64,000 bases of DNA from Labilibaculum sp. (GCF_963664555.1 NZ_OY761461.1:3761769-3825768); one strand, 5' to 3'; numbered from the stretch's first letter, positions 35,187-44,766 are shown. Made by a program: numbers and translations. Notes: generated by a model not told the origin, from the letters alone.

Positions 35187-36625
35187 CTTCTTAGGGGTAT
35201 TACTTCTTTTAAAATCAGTAATCCATCGGTCAAAGCTTCTTGTTTTGTTGCCGTGGCCAATAGTAAATAAGATCCGATACCAATAAGTATCTGGTAAGAG
35301 AGAGAAATAATTTCATTATCGATCAACCAACCTGTCATCATAAAAGCAACCATTAAAAGACTTATTAAAAAGGTTTGACTAATGTCTTTAAGTTGATTTG
35401 GTATGGTATAGGCAATCAATTTTCCTGTAAAAAAAGCATTGATGAAAAAGCTGATAAAAGAGGTACAGATCTGGCCGATCACCAAGCCCATTATTCCCCA
35501 ATTCAATCCGATAACAATAGCAATTATCACAATCAATTTTTTAACGACTTCGAGGATCAGGAATAAATCCGACCGGCCTTTCACCTTTAAAATATTCAAG
35601 TTAGAAGTGTGCAGGGTATAGATCATTCCGGCAATACACAACAACTGAAAGTAAGGTACTGACGGCAGCCATTTTACTCCTAAAACCAATACCAATAATG
35701 GTTTGGCTATCACAGCCAACCCCAGCATCAGAGGAAAATTAATAAACACCAAAAGTTTAATCAGCTTTCGAAATCCTTGTTTCAACTTTTCGTTATCGTC
35801 CTGAATTTTTGAAAAAGCCGGGAAAGTTACATTTCCCACCACCTGTGCCAATGTAGTAACCGGAACTTGCTGCAACTTTTTTGCTTGTGAATAAAACCCG
35901 AGAGCTGATGCCGAAAACATTCGTCCGATAACCATTAAGTAAATGTTCTCGAAAGTTTGACTGATAATGCCGGACAGCAGCAGTTTAGAACCAAAACGAA
36001 ACAGCTGATTAAATGATTGAATGGAAAAAATAAATGAAGGCCGCCACGTACTTTTTACCCAAAACAATACCGTTCTAAAAAAATAGATTCCAATAATTTG
36101 ACCAGCAAGCGCCCAAACACCAAAATTGAGTAAAGCCATTCCTATTCCTACAAAAGCCGATAAAAAGTTGGCAATTACCACCACCTGAGCAATGGACTTA
36201 AAATTCATTTCAATTTTAAACTTCACCAAATGAATTAAGCCAAAAGAGTTTACTGCCAAAACAAGACAAACAACCCTCGTTAAATCTATCAGCAAAGGCT
36301 GATGAAAAAAGTCGGCAATATAAGGAGCGGCAGCAAATAACAGGAAGTAGAGAACAAAACCTATTGCGATGTTAAAATAAAAAACCGTTGAATAATCGGT
36401 CTGATTCACATCCTTTTTCTGTATGAGTGCATTATCAAATCCACTATCGATAAAGGCCTGGGAAACGCCAATAAAAATGGCCAGCATCCCAATCAAACCA
36501 AAATCTTCCGGCTCCAGTAATCTGGCAAGAATGATCTGAGAAATCAGCAAAATTAACTGACTTCCAAATTTTTCGAGAAAACTCCAGAATACGCCTTTTA
36601 TGGTTTGACTCTTTAATTCGGACAT
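35165..36625 (-). CDS. Polysaccharide flippase (Wzx, MOP superfamily, WzxC-like)
   Basis: A 486-residue protein with about fourteen membrane helices. It begins with the amphipathic start KSQTIKGVFWSFLEKFGSQ typical of WzxC/TuaB-like flippases, followed by ARLLEPEDFGLIGM. It should move undecaprenyl-linked repeat units to the periplasmic side for polymerisation. It starts 11 bp after wecB and overlaps the aminotransferase gene by 22 bp. It is the only flippase candidate in the operon. Confidence 0.9.
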   Translation of the reverse strand: MSELKSQTIKGVFWSFLEKFGSQLILLISQIILARLLEPEDFGLIGMLAIFIGVSQAFIDSGFDNALIQKKDVNQTDYSTVFYFNIAIGFVLYFLLFAAAPYIADFFHQPLLIDLTRVVCLVLAVNSFGLIHLVKFKIEMNFKSIAQVVVIANFLSAFVGIGMALLNFGVWALAGQIIGIYFFRTVLFWVKSTWRPSFIFSIQSFNQLFRFGSKLLLSGIISQTFENIYLMVIGRMFSASALGFYSQAKKLQQVPVTTLAQVVGNVTFPAFSKIQDDNEKLKQGFRKLIKLLVFINFPLMLGLAVIAKPLLVLVLGVKWLPSVPYFQLLCIAGMIYTLHTSNLNILKVKGRSDLFLILEVVKKLIVIIAIVIGLNWGIMGLVIGQICTSFISFFINAFFTGKLIAYTIPNQLKDISQTFLISLLMVAFMMTGWLIDNEIISLSYQILIGIGSYLLLATATKQEALTDGLLILKEVIPLRRWKNIKY

Positions 36626-36636
36626 TTATAATGTAG

Positions 36637-37872
36637 TTAAGCAACAATTCTTTCCCGAACTGCAATCGCTTTTTTCAATTCCTGAACTATTCTTATGCAA
36701 GCATTTCCATCACCGTAAGGATTACTGGCTGTTGACATTTTACGGTAAATGGCATCCTCCTCGAAAAGCATTTCCACAGCTTCAATAATCCGATAAGAAT
36801 CAGTACCAACCAATTTTACTGTTCCTGCCGACAAGGCCTCGGGACGCTCCGTTGTATCCCTCATTACCAAAACCGGTTTTCCTAAAAACGGAGCCTCTTC
36901 TTGTATTCCTCCCGAATCGGTTAAAATCAAGTAAGAAAGATCCATCATGTAAACAAATGGCAAATAGTCAATCGGATCAATCAGGAAAATGTTTTTCGCA
37001 CCAGCATCTCCGTTAACCGGATTCTTACCCAAAATCTCGTAAACAGGTTTCTGAACATTCGGGTTTAAATGAACAGGATACACAAAGTCGACATCAGGAT
37101 ATTTCGCCGCTAAAAATTTAATTGATTCGCAGATATTTAAAAATCCCTTCCCGAAATTCTCACGGCGATGTCCGGTTATCAAAACCATTTTCCGCGAACG
37201 GTATACCCAGTCGGCCACTAAACTGGTAGGAATTCCTTTGGCCTGCAATACGTTAATTATATCCATTACCACCCGCGACGAACGGTGAATTTTGGTAAGG
37301 GTCAACTGCAAAGCATCGATAACGGTATTGCCCGTAACAACAATTCTGTTTTTGCTGATCCCCTCATCCATCAGGTTTTTTTGAGCCATAATGGTAGGAG
37401 CAAAATGCCATTGTGCCAACCGTCCGGTAATTTGACGATTGCCCTCTTCGGGCCATGGCGAATACAAATTATTGGTTCGTAAACCTGCTTCGATATGCGC
37501 AACTGCTATTTGCTGATAGTAAGCTGCCAAAGCCGTTGTCGAAGATGTGGATGTATCGCCGTGCACCAATACCAAATCGGGTCTGGCTTCATTCAGCACT
37601 TCACGCATTCCAATAAGCACTCTACTGGTAATATCGTATAGATCCTGACCTGACTTCATAATTTCAAGATCGTAGTCGGGCTGAATATCAAACAATTCGA
37701 GCACCTGATCGAGCATTTCGCGATGTTGGCCGGTTACACAAACAATCGTTTCAAAATCATCGGGATACTTCTGAAATTCTTTTACCAGTGGAGCCATTTT
37801 TATGGCTTCGGGGCGGGTTCCAAAAACCAACAACACCCTGTATTTTCCATTCCCGTTCATAATTCGGTTCAT
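36637..37872 (-). CDS. wecB: UDP-N-acetylglucosamine 2-epimerase
   Basis: A 411-residue non-hydrolysing epimerase converting UDP-GlcNAc to UDP-ManNAc. The family opening VLLVFGTRPEAIKMAPLV, VTGQHREMLDQ, VHGDTSTS, HIEAGLRT and TDSGGIQEEAPFLGKPVLVMRDTTERPE are all present. The product is the substrate of the next enzyme upstream in the operon, WecC. Met5 is an alternative start. A 108-bp gap rich in AGTAACT-like words separates it from wecC. Confidence 0.95.
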   Translation of the reverse strand: MNRIMNGNGKYRVLLVFGTRPEAIKMAPLVKEFQKYPDDFETIVCVTGQHREMLDQVLELFDIQPDYDLEIMKSGQDLYDITSRVLIGMREVLNEARPDLVLVHGDTSTSSTTALAAYYQQIAVAHIEAGLRTNNLYSPWPEEGNRQITGRLAQWHFAPTIMAQKNLMDEGISKNRIVVTGNTVIDALQLTLTKIHRSSRVVMDIINVLQAKGIPTSLVADWVYRSRKMVLITGHRRENFGKGFLNICESIKFLAAKYPDVDFVYPVHLNPNVQKPVYEILGKNPVNGDAGAKNIFLIDPIDYLPFVYMMDLSYLILTDSGGIQEEAPFLGKPVLVMRDTTERPEALSAGTVKLVGTDSYRIIEAVEMLFEEDAIYRKMSTASNPYGDGNACIRIVQELKKAIAVRERIVA

Positions 37873-37980
37873 TTAAAAGTGAATATTTTTTACTGTTCCG
37901 CTCCTAAAAAATGTGGTTGTTCCTGAGCGGTACATTGGCAGACAGTAACTAGTAGATAGTAACTGATTACTGCTAACTGT
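37873..37980. repeat. Short degenerate AGTAACT-type repeats between wecC and wecB
   Basis: The 40 bp next to the wecC stop contain AGTAACT twice and the related words ATTACTG, TAACTG and TTACTT. They resemble, in opposite orientation, the CTTGTTA heptamers near 40.5 kb. No hairpin of note is seen. Confidence 0.4.
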
Positions 37981-39255
37981 TTACTTATGCTTCGAAGCTT
38001 TTACAACAACTTCTACAGGTACAGCTTCAATCTCTTCTGTTTGCTTGTTTGTTACGCCGCAAAAGTCCAAAATGAGTTTGTCCTTTGTTTTGGACAGCGA
38101 ATAAAATTCACTGTGTGCTACCAAATAAACAATCATATCTGCAGCATCAAAAGCATTTTTATAATCAGAGAGTTCATATTCAGGATGCGAATCAATATTG
38201 GGTTCTACAAGCAGGATTCCGTTCTGTTCGGATCCGATTACTTTTTGCGCAATGTACTTGGCAGGTGATTCGCGCAAATCATCAATATTTGGCTTAAATG
38301 CCATTCCCATTAAGGCAATTTTGGGTTTGTATCCATGTTTCAGCTGAAATTGCAGACTGGCATTCTTAATTTTCTCAACACACCAAAAAGCCTTGTAATT
38401 ATTAATTTCCCTGGCTTTTCCAATGATCTGACTTTCCAGGGGATACTCCGAAACAATAAAGTAAGGATCAACAGCAATACAATGGCCTCCCACTCCGCAT
38501 CCCGGCGTTAAAATATTTACCCGGGGATGCCTGTTTGCCAATTCTATCAACTCCCAGACATTAATACCCGCCTTTTCGCAAATAATTGAAAGTTCGTTGG
38601 CAAAAGCAATTTGTACATCGCGGGACGAATTCTCAACCAATTTGCACATTTCAGCAGTTTTTGAATTGGTACGATGCAATTCACCTATTACAAATTTTTG
38701 AAAGAATTCGCAGGCCCGTTGCGTCGATTCTTCATTAATACCACCAATTACCCGGTCGTTGTGTTCCAATTCATAAATAATATTGCCGGGCAATACCCGT
38801 TCAGGACAATAAGCAATAAAAATTGTTCCTTCCAAATCGGGACGCTTCGAATAAATCATTTTTTTTACCTTCTCAGTTGTCCCTACCGGAGATGTTGATT
38901 CAATAATAAACAAATCACCTTCCTTCAGTAAAGGAATAATGGCATTGCTTGCCGCCATAACATATGAAATGTCCGGCTCATGATTTCCTTTAAATGGAGT
39001 AGGTACAGCAATGGTGTACACATCTGCTTCTAAGGGGTGCAGATGAGCGCTTAAATAACCTTCCTCCACCACTCTTTTCACCAAACGATCTAAATCGGGC
39101 TCAACAATAATAATCCGGCCTTCGTTCACGGCCTCAACTACCTTCGGATTTACATCCACTCCATAAACCCTCATGCCGCTTTTTGCAATAAGCGCAGCCG
39201 TAGGAAGGCCGATATACCCCATACCTATTGTGGTAACTATTTCAATTTTATTCAT
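37981..39255 (-). CDS. wecC: UDP-N-acetyl-D-mannosamine dehydrogenase
   Basis: A 424-residue UDP-sugar dehydrogenase oxidising UDP-ManNAc to UDP-ManNAcA with two NAD+. It shows the Rossmann start TIGMGYIGLPTAALIAKSG, the catalytic-loop motif GCGVGGHCIAVDPYF with the active Cys in the form typical of ManNAc rather than glucose dehydrogenases, and the GMAFKPNIDDLRESPA segment. An open frame continues upstream to 39330, but it would overlap upxY. Family members start just before the GxGYIGLP motif, so the ATG at 39255 is chosen. It begins 16 bp after upxY. Confidence 0.94.
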   Translation of the reverse strand: MNKIEIVTTIGMGYIGLPTAALIAKSGMRVYGVDVNPKVVEAVNEGRIIIVEPDLDRLVKRVVEEGYLSAHLHPLEADVYTIAVPTPFKGNHEPDISYVMAASNAIIPLLKEGDLFIIESTSPVGTTEKVKKMIYSKRPDLEGTIFIAYCPERVLPGNIIYELEHNDRVIGGINEESTQRACEFFQKFVIGELHRTNSKTAEMCKLVENSSRDVQIAFANELSIICEKAGINVWELIELANRHPRVNILTPGCGVGGHCIAVDPYFIVSEYPLESQIIGKAREINNYKAFWCVEKIKNASLQFQLKHGYKPKIALMGMAFKPNIDDLRESPAKYIAQKVIGSEQNGILLVEPNIDSHPEYELSDYKNAFDAADMIVYLVAHSEFYSLSKTKDKLILDFCGVTNKQTEEIEAVPVEVVVKASKHK

Positions 39256-39271
39256 AAGATTTGCTGGAATT

Positions 39272-39799
39272 TTAATGCGTGACTGGTTGAACTTGTTTGA
39301 TGGTATCCAGACTGATATCTGTATAAACACAAGTTCCTAAAGAATCGAAGCGGATAACAATACGATTCTTCCCCTTTATTTGTGTGATTTCGCCTTGAAT
39401 GCCTTTTAGAGGACCTGCAACAACTTCAACCAACTCTCCTTTTTCCAGATGATCTGAACATAGATCAACCTTACGGTTTTGATCTTCTAAAAAAAGCCGA
39501 AGTGCTTCAATTTGTTGTTCGGGTATAGACACAGCTTTGCCGCCGAAAGTTACATACCTAACTGCAAAACTTGAGTTGATTGCGTTGTAGTATTCTCTTT
39601 CGCTGACTTTCACAAATAAATATGACCGAAGAAGAGGCTCTTCCACCCACTTCGTACGATCACTCCATTGTCGAAGCTCTTTTTGTAAAGGAAGATAGCA
39701 CTCGATATTTTTCGAGCACAATTCTTGATAAAGCCTCTTTTCAGCCCGCGACCGTGTATAGATCGCATGCCAAAAGTAAGGTCTTTTGATGGCTTGCAT
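39272..39799 (-). CDS. UpxY-type transcription antiterminator (NusG paralogue)
   Basis: A 175-residue NusG-like protein. The NGN domain is recognised from WHAIYTRSRAEKRLYQEL and LLRSYLFVKV, and a KOW domain at the C-terminus from LVEVVAGPLKGIQGEI. In Bacteroides, UpxY proteins are the first gene of each capsule operon and stop premature termination in their own leader, so the whole operon is read through. The position here, first of about 25 genes and preceded by a ~760-bp gene-free leader, fits that model exactly. No UpxZ partner gene follows it. This is the likely master regulator of the locus. Confidence 0.92.
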   Translation of the reverse strand: MQAIKRPYFWHAIYTRSRAEKRLYQELCSKNIECYLPLQKELRQWSDRTKWVEEPLLRSYLFVKVSEREYYNAINSSFAVRYVTFGGKAVSIPEQQIEALRLFLEDQNRKVDLCSDHLEKGELVEVVAGPLKGIQGEITQIKGKNRIVIRFDSLGTCVYTDISLDTIKQVQPVTH

Positions 39800-40258
39800 G
39801 TTAGTTGAATTAAGGTTGACAAGTGAATAAGGTCTGCAGGAAAATAGACTATAGTTGGTTGAAGACTATTGCATCTACTCTCGTGGAGGAGCGGTTGGTT
39901 TTCTGTCTGAATGGGCACAGCTTCGCTTCCTCGGTCACAGAAAGATGTTGTACCGTTATCGTTTCAATCAACAATTAATCGAACAGAAAAACGTTCGAAA
40001 AACAATAAAATCGTTTTGCCTGTTGTCTTATTACAAAACAATCCGGAATCTATTTTGTTCATCAAAGAAAATCAGACTGTTTTTTTCTTCAATGCCATTC
40101 ACATATTCTTTGAACAGCAAATAAAATTTCGGGAGATTTTTGCTAAGGAACAAATTTGAAGGATCTTTACTTAGAAAGAATCTAAACAATTTTGGTAAGG
40201 GGAGACTATTAAATGACTAACACATCCTTTTCCCTGATATTCAATGGATAAGGAAAAT

Positions 40259-40279
40259 TAAACAAGCCTGCTTTGTTTA
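40259..40279 (-). terminator. Candidate attenuator hairpin in the capsule leader
   Basis: On the minus strand a 9-bp stem with one bulge (TAAAC-AAGC against GCTT-GTTTA) is followed by AATTTTCC. It lies about 460 bp before upxY, where an UpxY-sensitive terminator could sit. The U-run is short, so it is weak evidence. Confidence 0.35.
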
Positions 40280-40339
40280 GCTTATTTTAATATCCAATTT
40301 TCGCATCCCGGTAGAATCCTGTATTGGTAATCTTAAACA

Positions 40340-40367
40340 AAGCGATTTCAGTCGCTTCCATGCATGG
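40340..40367. other. Hairpin plus palindrome in capsule leader
   Basis: A 6-bp stem AAGCGA/TCGCTT with a 6-nt loop is followed at once by the perfect palindrome CCATGCATGG (40358–40367). This could be a protein-binding site or RNA element, but nothing shows its function. Confidence 0.3.
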
Positions 40368-40486
40368 ATTGAATAAAGAAAAAAAAAATATTTGTCGACC
40401 ACTCATCGAACAAATAAACCGATTAATGGAAAATCTTCAGCCGAAAATCCTAAAATATTCAACTGAAGCTTTTCAACTGTTTTGCA

Positions 40487-40571
40487 TCTTGTTACTTGCA
40501 ACTTGTTACTTATTACTTGTCACTTGAAGTACTTGTTACTTGTTACTTGAAGTACTTGTCACTGTTCACTG
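40487..40571. repeat. CTTGTTA heptamer tandem repeat
   Basis: About ten units of CTTGTTA and variants (CTTGCAA, CTTATTA, CTTGTCA) run in tandem. A nine-base unit CTTGAAGTA is inserted twice. The array ends at the stop codon of the malic enzyme gene and may overlap its 3' untranslated region. Confidence 0.8.
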
Positions 40572-42830
40572 TCCCTGCGCATCCACCACAGCAATGGTAA
40601 CCAGATTTACCAGCTCGCGAACCGAACTTTCGAGAGGAACAATATGAATTGACTTATTCATTCCCAGCAAAATTGGACCGATCACCTCTGCTCCAGCCAA
40701 TTCCTGCATCATTTTATAAGCAATATTACCACTGCTTAAATTCGGAAAAATAATCGTGTTTACTTTTCGATTCCCCAACTTCGAAAATGGAAACATTTTG
40801 GTTCTGAGTTCATTATTCAGCGCAAAATTCATCTGAATATCACCATCCACAATTAGATTTGGGTAATCACGATGCAAAATTTTCACAGCTTCCTGCACCC
40901 GCACCGGACTTCCCTCACGAATCGATCCAAAATTGGAATAGGAAACCAATGCAATTACCGGTTCGATATTGAATTTACGAACCGCTTCGGCAGTTAGTAA
41001 GGTCGTATCAACCAAAGTTTGTGCCTCAGGCCTGGGATTTACCGTTGTGTCAGAAAAAAAGATCGGTCCTTTGTTGGTCATCATTAAATACATACCGGCA
41101 ATGTGATTGATTGCCGGCTTAATACCAACGGTTTGTATTGCCGGTCGGATGGTATCGGCATATTTCGAAGTCGATCCGCTGATAAAAGCATCGGCCTCTC
41201 CCATTTCAACCATCATGGCACCAAAATAATTCCGGTCCGTCATTTTATCGAGAGCCTCGGAATAAGTTAAGCCTTTTCGGCTGCGTTTCTGAAACAATAC
41301 CTTTGCGTACTCCTCTCTTCGGATTCTTTCCTCTGCTCCCCGCCAATTAATAACAGGTACATTTCCCAAATCCATATCGTTTTCCTGAATTAATTTTTCG
41401 ATGTATTCCGTATTTCCCAGTAAAATAGGCTGAGCAATTCCTTCGTGCAATACGGTTTGAGCTGCTTTCAGAACTTTAAAATTAGTTCCCTCGGCAAATA
41501 CCACCCGTTTCGGACTCCGTCTGGCTTTATCGGTTAAAGCCCTCATTAGTTTGTTGTCGCGGCCCAAACGCTCTTCCAATTGTAATTTATAAGCCTCCCA
41601 ATCGGTAATGGGAGCATGAGCAATTCCCGAATCCATTGCAGCTTTGGCAACAGCCGGAGCAACTATGGTCAGTAATCTTGGATCGAGAGGTTTGGGAATG
41701 ATGTAATCATGACCAAAATTCATATTTATTTCCCCATAAGCAATGTTCACCATATCGGGTACATCCTCTTTTGCCAAAGCAGCCAAAGCACGCACGGCAG
41801 CAATCTTCATGGCCTCATTAATCGACGTTGCTTTTACATCCAGTGCTCCCCGAAAAATAAAGGGGAAACCCAGCACGTTGTTTACCTGATTGGGATGATC
41901 GGACCGGCCGGTTGCCATAATTAAATCCTTACGGGTTTCCATGGCCAAATCGTAAGCAATTTCGGGATTTGGGTTGGCCATGGCAAAAACAATGGGTCGG
42001 GCGGCCATCGACTTTATCATTTCGGGCGTGAGCACATCGGCTACCGATAAACCCAAAAACATATCTGCCCCTACTAAAGCTTCCTTTAGTGTGTGAACAT
42101 TTTTACGGGTAGCAAATTCCTTTTTAATGGCACTTAAATCGGTGCGCGACTCGTGAATTACCCCCTTGCTGTCGACCATTACAATGTTCTCTTTCTTTAC
42201 TCCCAGCGAAATATACAAGCGTGTGCAGGCCACTGCCGATGCCCCGGCTCCGTTTACCACCAGTCGGATATCACTCAATTTTTTGTTCTGAAGTTCGGCC
42301 GCATTCAGCAATCCGGCGGCCGAAATAATGGCAGTACCGTGCTGATCGTCGTGCATTACGGGAATTTTCAGCTCTTTTTTTAGCCGGTCCTCAATCTCGA
42401 AACACTCCGGTGCTTTTATGTCCTCTAAATTAATACCGCCAAAGGTGGGTGCAATTCCCTTCACAATCTTCACAAACTCATCCACATCTTTGGTGTCTAC
42501 CTCAATATCGAACACATCGATATCGGCAAAAATCTTGAACAGCAATCCTTTTCCCTCCATTACCGGCTTTCCGGCCTCGGGACCAATATCGCCCAATCCC
42601 AAAACAGCCGTTCCGTTCGAAATTACCGCCACCAAATTGCCTTTTGCTGTGTACTTGTACACATCTCCAGGGTTTTTCTCAATGGCCAAACAAGGTTCGG
42701 CAACTCCCGGCGAATAGGCCAGCGATAAATCCAATTGGGTGGAATGGGGTTTGGTGGGTACTACTTCAATTTTTCCGGGACGTGTGCCTACATGATAACT
42801 AAGCGCATCTTCTTTGGTAAATTTAGCCAT
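40566..42830 (-). CDS. maeB: NADP-dependent malic enzyme with phosphotransacetylase-like domain (MaeB)
   Basis: A 754-residue two-domain protein. The N-terminal ~430 residues form the malic enzyme: [10 protein letters not shown] near the start, [15 protein letters not shown], and the NADP-binding [17 protein letters not shown]. It decarboxylates malate to pyruvate with NADPH production. The C-terminal ~320 residues resemble phosphate acetyltransferase ([38 protein letters not shown]). In known MaeB proteins this part is regulatory and does not act as an enzyme. The gene is monocistronic, with the heptamer repeat immediately at its 3' end. Confidence 0.94.
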   Translation of the reverse strand: MAKFTKEDALSYHVGTRPGKIEVVPTKPHSTQLDLSLAYSPGVAEPCLAIEKNPGDVYKYTAKGNLVAVISNGTAVLGLGDIGPEAGKPVMEGKGLLFKIFADIDVFDIEVDTKDVDEFVKIVKGIAPTFGGINLEDIKAPECFEIEDRLKKELKIPVMHDDQHGTAIISAAGLLNAAELQNKKLSDIRLVVNGAGASAVACTRLYISLGVKKENIVMVDSKGVIHESRTDLSAIKKEFATRKNVHTLKEALVGADMFLGLSVADVLTPEMIKSMAARPIVFAMANPNPEIAYDLAMETRKDLIMATGRSDHPNQVNNVLGFPFIFRGALDVKATSINEAMKIAAVRALAALAKEDVPDMVNIAYGEINMNFGHDYIIPKPLDPRLLTIVAPAVAKAAMDSGIAHAPITDWEAYKLQLEERLGRDNKLMRALTDKARRSPKRVVFAEGTNFKVLKAAQTVLHEGIAQPILLGNTEYIEKLIQENDMDLGNVPVINWRGAEERIRREEYAKVLFQKRSRKGLTYSEALDKMTDRNYFGAMMVEMGEADAFISGSTSKYADTIRPAIQTVGIKPAINHIAGMYLMMTNKGPIFFSDTTVNPRPEAQTLVDTTLLTAEAVRKFNIEPVIALVSYSNFGSIREGSPVRVQEAVKILHRDYPNLIVDGDIQMNFALNNELRTKMFPFSKLGNRKVNTIIFPNLSSGNIAYKMMQELAGAEVIGPILLGMNKSIHIVPLESSVRELVNLVTIAVVDAQGQ

Positions 42831-43142
42831 GGCTAATTTGATTTAGGAAATGAGATTGTTTGTTTATTGCGTATAAGAAGAGGACTAAAAGACGGAAGCC
42901 TTTGCGGAGATATTTTGAAAACTTCCCAACTTCACTGGCTTGCTCACCAGAGTTTTACACCCTATAATTTCCGCCAAAATTTATTTAGAAGAAAGCTAAA
43001 TTGGAGCATAAAAAAATCTCCTCGGGTGGGAGGAGACTATTCTTGATACTAATCTACTAAGTAGACTAGTTCAAATTAAAAAATAAATGAGCTTTATAAC
43101 TTTGCAAGAAGTATCTCGGTTACTGGTGTTTTATCTTTTGTA
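42831..43142. other. Intergenic region maeB–DprA-like gene
   Basis: These 312 bp hold the terminator of the upstream cassette (43010–43036), a small hairpin TCTAC-TAA-GTAGA (43053–43065), and presumably the maeB promoter, which I cannot locate. There is no gene. Confidence 0.5.
43010..43036 (-). terminator. Rho-independent terminator of the HAD–PRTase–DprA cassette
   Basis: On the minus strand the stem TCTCCTC/GAGGAGA with a 6-nt loop is followed by seven T. It lies about 107 bp after the DprA-like stop codon and separates the cassette from maeB. Confidence 0.8.
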
Positions 43143-44120
43143 TTAATCGAATAAATTTTGCTGAATAGGTTGATTCTTTTCTGTAAATGCACTTTTAGAA
43201 ACTATTTTTTTTACAGAATCAATTAAATTGCTTTGATTAATTACAATAATATCTTTTTCTTCCTTTATACATTGCCTATTTAAGTCGTATTTAGGATTAT
43301 TAAAATCAATCTCAGGATTATAGATAACTGCTCTTTGAATAGAATAATTAAATGCATAACCCATTGCTAATCTTGATCCACTATCCTTTCCTTGATTATT
43401 TTTTGAGTAGCTTGCTGAAAGAATAATGCTATCACTAAAAAGAGCCTGAAGTCTGTCTCTTTCTTGGTATCTACTACCCAATTCCATTTTTGACTTTGCA
43501 TCCGTTAGGTATTCTGTTAATAATAAACCATCTTTTTCTAAAATTTCTTTTGCAAGATCCTTATTTGTTGCTGGCATAATATTGTTTAAAGGACTAGGTA
43601 ATATGGCTACAGTTTTGCCCTTTGATTGTAATGACTGTTTATGTGCAATTGTATCACAACCTAAAGCTAATCCACTTACAATTGTTACATTATTTTTAAC
43701 GAGTTCCTCAACTACTTCTTTTTCGATCTTTTCAATATTATCATCAGGATTCAGTAATCCAATAACAGCAATATTTTTATTGTTTACATTTAAAAGTGAT
43801 AGATTCCCACGATAAAATATAAATATAGGTTGTTCACTATTTTTTACATTGCCTCTATGTGGTGGAAAGTTTGCGTCACCAATCGCAACAACTCCATCCA
43901 TAAAACCATCTAATTTTTTAATGATATTCTTAATAATAGTCTTTTTTTCCTCAAAGTCACTAAGAGTAACTTGGTAGTCTTCTTTTGCAACATTATTTAA
44001 TAATGAGATTATAGCCTTTTCATCTTTATTATCATTTAGATTTTTTACAATCCAAGCTCTACCAATACCTTTAAAGGTCTTTGCTGCTAAAATATTAAGT
44101 GCGTTCTCTGTATAAACCAT
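43143..44120 (-). CDS. DprA/Smf-like Rossmann-fold protein
   Basis: A 325-residue member of the DprA/Smf family. A helical N-terminal part (residues 1–~90) precedes the DprA core: PIFIFYRGNLSLL, NIAVIGLLNP in place of the usual VGSR, VSGLALGCDTIAHK with the diagnostic Gly and Asp, and KTVAILPSPLN. A C-terminal extension with RLAMGYAFNYS and RQCIKE is not typical of DprA used in natural transformation. Family proteins bind single-stranded DNA or nucleotides. The position as third gene behind a PRTase and a HAD phosphatase suggests a defence or stress role rather than competence. The gene is notably AT-rich. Confidence 0.75.
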   Translation of the reverse strand: MVYTENALNILAAKTFKGIGRAWIVKNLNDNKDEKAIISLLNNVAKEDYQVTLSDFEEKKTIIKNIIKKLDGFMDGVVAIGDANFPPHRGNVKNSEQPIFIFYRGNLSLLNVNNKNIAVIGLLNPDDNIEKIEKEVVEELVKNNVTIVSGLALGCDTIAHKQSLQSKGKTVAILPSPLNNIMPATNKDLAKEILEKDGLLLTEYLTDAKSKMELGSRYQERDRLQALFSDSIILSASYSKNNQGKDSGSRLAMGYAFNYSIQRAVIYNPEIDFNNPKYDLNRQCIKEEKDIIVINQSNLIDSVKKIVSKSAFTEKNQPIQQNLFD

Positions 44121-44148
44121 TTTTATTTTATTTTTTATCCAAAATTAA

Positions 44149-44763
44149 CTAAACTGCACGACCTATGGCATAAAATATAACAGACCTTGCTCCTTTATCT
44201 AAAAGTGCCTGTATTGCATCTTCATCAATGTTTATTGTTTTTGTATATAAATCATCGATCAATAAAATATCCTTATCTACTATATAATTCGAAATTGTAC
44301 AAGTTTTTATTGTGATTCCAGGATAAGGCATATCTCCATTTCCACCATAACCAGCTCTATTTCTATGAGTTGTTCTTGTATCTGTGTGCCTAATTAAGTA
44401 GTCTGTACCGTTACTAAAACCACTCAATTGATTAACAACATTGCTAATAGTTGATTTAAACAATAATTGATTTGGATTATAATCCACCTTTGCTCTTGGA
44501 ATAACACACACTGTTAGTTTTTTTAATTTTATGAGTTGAAGAATTTCTGGCAAATCTTTAAATAAGATACCACTTAGGTGTTGAACCGCCTTTTGCAATA
44601 CAACATCCGAATAAGGTGTAATATCATTTTTAAGAGTACAAATAACATTTTCAACTGTTTTTTCAATTTTCCATCTTCCACACCCCCCAGAATAATCTGA
44701 ATGATAAAATACTTGAATACTTTTATTTAAATATTCATTGGTTTCGAGTGTTAGGCCATTCAT
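44149..44763 (-). CDS. Phosphoribosyltransferase-like protein
   Basis: A 204-residue protein with a type I PRTase signature: the hydrophobic strand and acidic pair ILLIDDLYTKTINID (about residues 165–180) match the PRPP-binding loop, with TKT instead of the usual TTG. An upstream strand with CVIPRAK corresponds to the preceding PRTase strand. The insert between them, with RHTDTRTTHRNR, is rich in Arg and His. It probably binds PRPP or a ribose-5-phosphate derivative. It starts 3 bp after the HAD gene and ends 28 bp before the DprA-like gene. AT-rich like both neighbours. Confidence 0.7.
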   Translation of the reverse strand: MNGLTLETNEYLNKSIQVFYHSDYSGGCGRWKIEKTVENVICTLKNDITPYSDVVLQKAVQHLSGILFKDLPEILQLIKLKKLTVCVIPRAKVDYNPNQLLFKSTISNVVNQLSGFSNGTDYLIRHTDTRTTHRNRAGYGGNGDMPYPGITIKTCTISNYIVDKDILLIDDLYTKTINIDEDAIQALLDKGARSVIFYAIGRAV

Positions 44764-44766
44764 AAT

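Larger units (their letters stand above)
39800..40565. other. Gene-free capsule leader and 3' flank of maeB
   Basis: No convincing gene lies in these 766 bp; short open frames on the plus strand show no domain and read against the operon. It should hold the capsule promoter and the UpxY target leader, but I find no exact TAnnTTTG in the right orientation. Several small hairpins and a heptamer repeat are listed separately. Confidence 0.55.

Noticed and set aside
10900..39799. Invertible promoter or phase-variation switch for the capsule
   Set aside because: No pair of long inverted repeats flanking a promoter-like segment and no recombinase gene were seen in or near the leader.
39855..40159. 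Overlapping short open frames on the plus strand in the capsule leader
   Set aside because: They have no recognisable domain, overlap each other in different frames, and oppose the operon; more likely chance.
40324..40527. 67-residue open frame in the capsule leader
   Set aside because: It ends inside the heptamer repeat, with a low-complexity Leu/Thr tail and no domain.
43143..44120. Ordinary competence DprA
   Set aside because: The motif equivalent to VGSR is altered, the C-terminal extension is atypical, and the gene is the third of a small AT-rich cassette; I prefer an accessory role, though competence is not excluded.
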